A stretch of 64,000 bases of DNA from an uncultured Bacteroidota bacterium (GTDB taxonomy: Bacteria; Bacteroidota; Bacteroidia; Flavobacteriales; Flavobacteriaceae): the NCBI GenBank assembly GCA_902561795.1, contig CACERG010000001.1, positions 1 through 64,000 on the forward strand, in the 5' to 3' direction. Below, piece after piece: positions 63,329 to 64,000 of this stretch (positions within the stretch are counted from its first letter, which is position 1; every line of letters starts with the position of its first letter). The notes under the pieces are model-generated. The model was not told the DNA's origin. It ran no database searches and was given only the letters and a program-made list of their open reading frames with translations. A program made the translations under genes and the position numbers.

Positions 63329-64000
63329 TTATTGGAATCTTTTTACTGTATTGGTAGTATAAGATTGAATATAATCTACTTTTCCTCTAGAGGAAATATA
63401 CTCTTGGAAAGCTTTTGTTTTTTGAATTTTACGTAAGGTCACTTGAACATCATTTGGGCTTTTACCATATATGACTAGGCCATGAGTAGCCCCAGGGGTA
63501 CCTCCAACTTCATAGCTTACTAGTCCTATTCTTCTATCGCCAAGAATTTTTTCAGCTGCTTTTGCATTTTTATCCCATGCTTTTTTGAATTTAGCAGGTT
63601 CATAAACTTTAACATCATAAACTCTTGCCGAAAGATTTTTTTTCCAATCTCCTTCTGTAAAAGCTAATATTGATCCCATTGCATTATCGACTGTATTTGG
63701 ATACGTATAATTACTCATTCTCTCTCCATAAAGGGCCCATTCCTCGTCTGACCTTTTTCTTTCTGTTCCCCAATTTTCAGGATCGCCAAAGACCACTATT
63801 CTGTGTGTTACTCCGTTTTTAAATCCAACTGATTGAAGCATAACACCTCCTGATTTCCATTTTTCACCACCAGCAAAGTCAGAAAATGTTTCCACTACAC
63901 TTGATTCATAACCCCTTTTAACATTAAGGTTATAAATACGAAGTGACCCTTGAGCAATAAGGCTGAAACTAAATAGTAAAGCCAATAAAAAAATAGTTTT
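63329..64000 (-). CDS. Secreted protein of unknown function (start beyond window edge)
   Basis: The frame stays open to the end of the window and encodes a signal peptide there (KTIFLLALLFSFSLIAQG), so the start codon is just outside. The mature part, about 210 residues, has two internally similar halves (IYNLNVKRGYESSVV... and VYDVKVYEPAKFKKAWD...), the look of a duplicated ABM/dimeric-barrel-like fold. HRIVVFGDPENW and HGLVIYGKSP are the matching strands of each half. No family recognised with certainty. A terminator follows. Confidence 0.7.
   Translation of the reverse strand, partial: KTIFLLALLFSFSLIAQGSLRIYNLNVKRGYESSVVETFSDFAGGEKWKSGGVMLQSVGFKNGVTHRIVVFGDPENWGTERKRSDEEWALYGERMSNYTYPNTVDNAMGSILAFTEGDWKKNLSARVYDVKVYEPAKFKKAWDKNAKAAEKILGDRRIGLVSYEVGGTPGATHGLVIYGKSPNDVQVTLRKIQKTKAFQEYISSRGKVDYIQSYTTNTVKRFQ

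Noticed and set aside
1-64000. tRNA, rRNA, CRISPR, insertion sequences, prophage or att sites
   Set aside because: I looked for cloverleaf-type segments, repeat-spacer periodicity, transposase or integrase motifs and terminal inverted repeats and saw none convincing; a tRNAscan or CRISPR search would be decisive.

Overview
The window is about 64 kb of AT-rich DNA (roughly 30 % G+C by eye) from a member of the Bacteroidota, most likely a marine flavobacterium with a compact genome. The evidence is the housekeeping gene order (ileS, DksA/TraR-like, lspA; DUF3108, M23, pgi; DUF177, rpmF, fabH, accB, accC), the general lack of Shine-Dalgarno sequences in front of genes, a TTTG/TAnnTTTG-type promoter, a TonB-dependent receptor, many lipoproteins, and algal-glycan enzymes (GH16, GH3, sulfatase, GH109-like, GH99/71-like). 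Intergenic gaps are short and several genes overlap by 4-20 bp. I see no rRNA, tRNA, CRISPR array, insertion sequence or prophage.

Layout. 1-1224 is the C-terminal part of a TonB-dependent receptor. 1359-23 kb is mainly housekeeping: isoleucyl-tRNA synthetase, a DksA-type protein, lipoprotein signal peptidase, folate, excision repair (UvrC), cell-wall (M23 peptidase, alanine racemase, Asd), central carbon (Pgi), RecJ, RsmI, thymidine kinase, L32, and the FabH/AccB/AccC block. 22.2-30.6 kb holds a secreted prolyl oligopeptidase, a two-gene unit of SulP anion transporter plus a COG4337-type protein (probable iota-class carbonic anhydrase) with its own terminator, a BASS transporter, PdxA, riboflavin synthase and a Na+/H+ antiporter. 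30.59-30.80 kb is a small non-standard unit: promoter, an exceptionally strong Shine-Dalgarno, a 20-codon ORF, a hairpin over its stop codon and a strong terminator that ends 6 nt before the start of a 2-oxoglutarate/Fe(II) oxygenase gene.

31.9-50.7 kb is accessory carbohydrate metabolism. A minus-strand unit encodes a secreted GH109-like enzyme, a GHMP sugar kinase, a sugar-phosphate nucleotidyltransferase and a beta-lactamase-like lipoprotein. A plus-strand unit of planctomycete-style genes (PSD1 cytochrome c/DUF1549/LamG/DUF1553, DUF1501, a six-bladed propeller protein, and a DUF2231-cytochrome c-leucine-rich-repeat fusion) follows an exported PqqB-like metallo-hydrolase. PIG-L deacetylase, an exported Gfo/Idh/MocA protein, gluconokinase with 6-phosphogluconate dehydrogenase, and a sulfatase come next. 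51-57.3 kb has a FAD oxidoreductase, a GH3 glucosidase, an outer-membrane protein and a GH16 laminarinase-like lipoprotein, which together suggest beta-1,3-glucan (laminarin) use. 57.3-64 kb holds small unknown proteins, an inositol-dehydrogenase-like gene, a fused acyltransferase/SGNH hydrolase, a GH99/71-like lipoprotein, a DsrE-like protein and the truncated start of a secreted protein.

The items most worth following up are the leader/attenuator-like RNA at 30.6 kb, the SulP-iota carbonic anhydrase operon, the four-gene PSD1/DUF1501 cluster, the LPLAT-SGNH fusion, a UvrC that has lost its Fe-S cysteine cluster, and two genes (lspA and an outer-membrane protein) with no ATG/GTG/TTG start for their conserved N-termini. 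Several very small genes are also listed. All functional calls rest on motif recognition without database searches.
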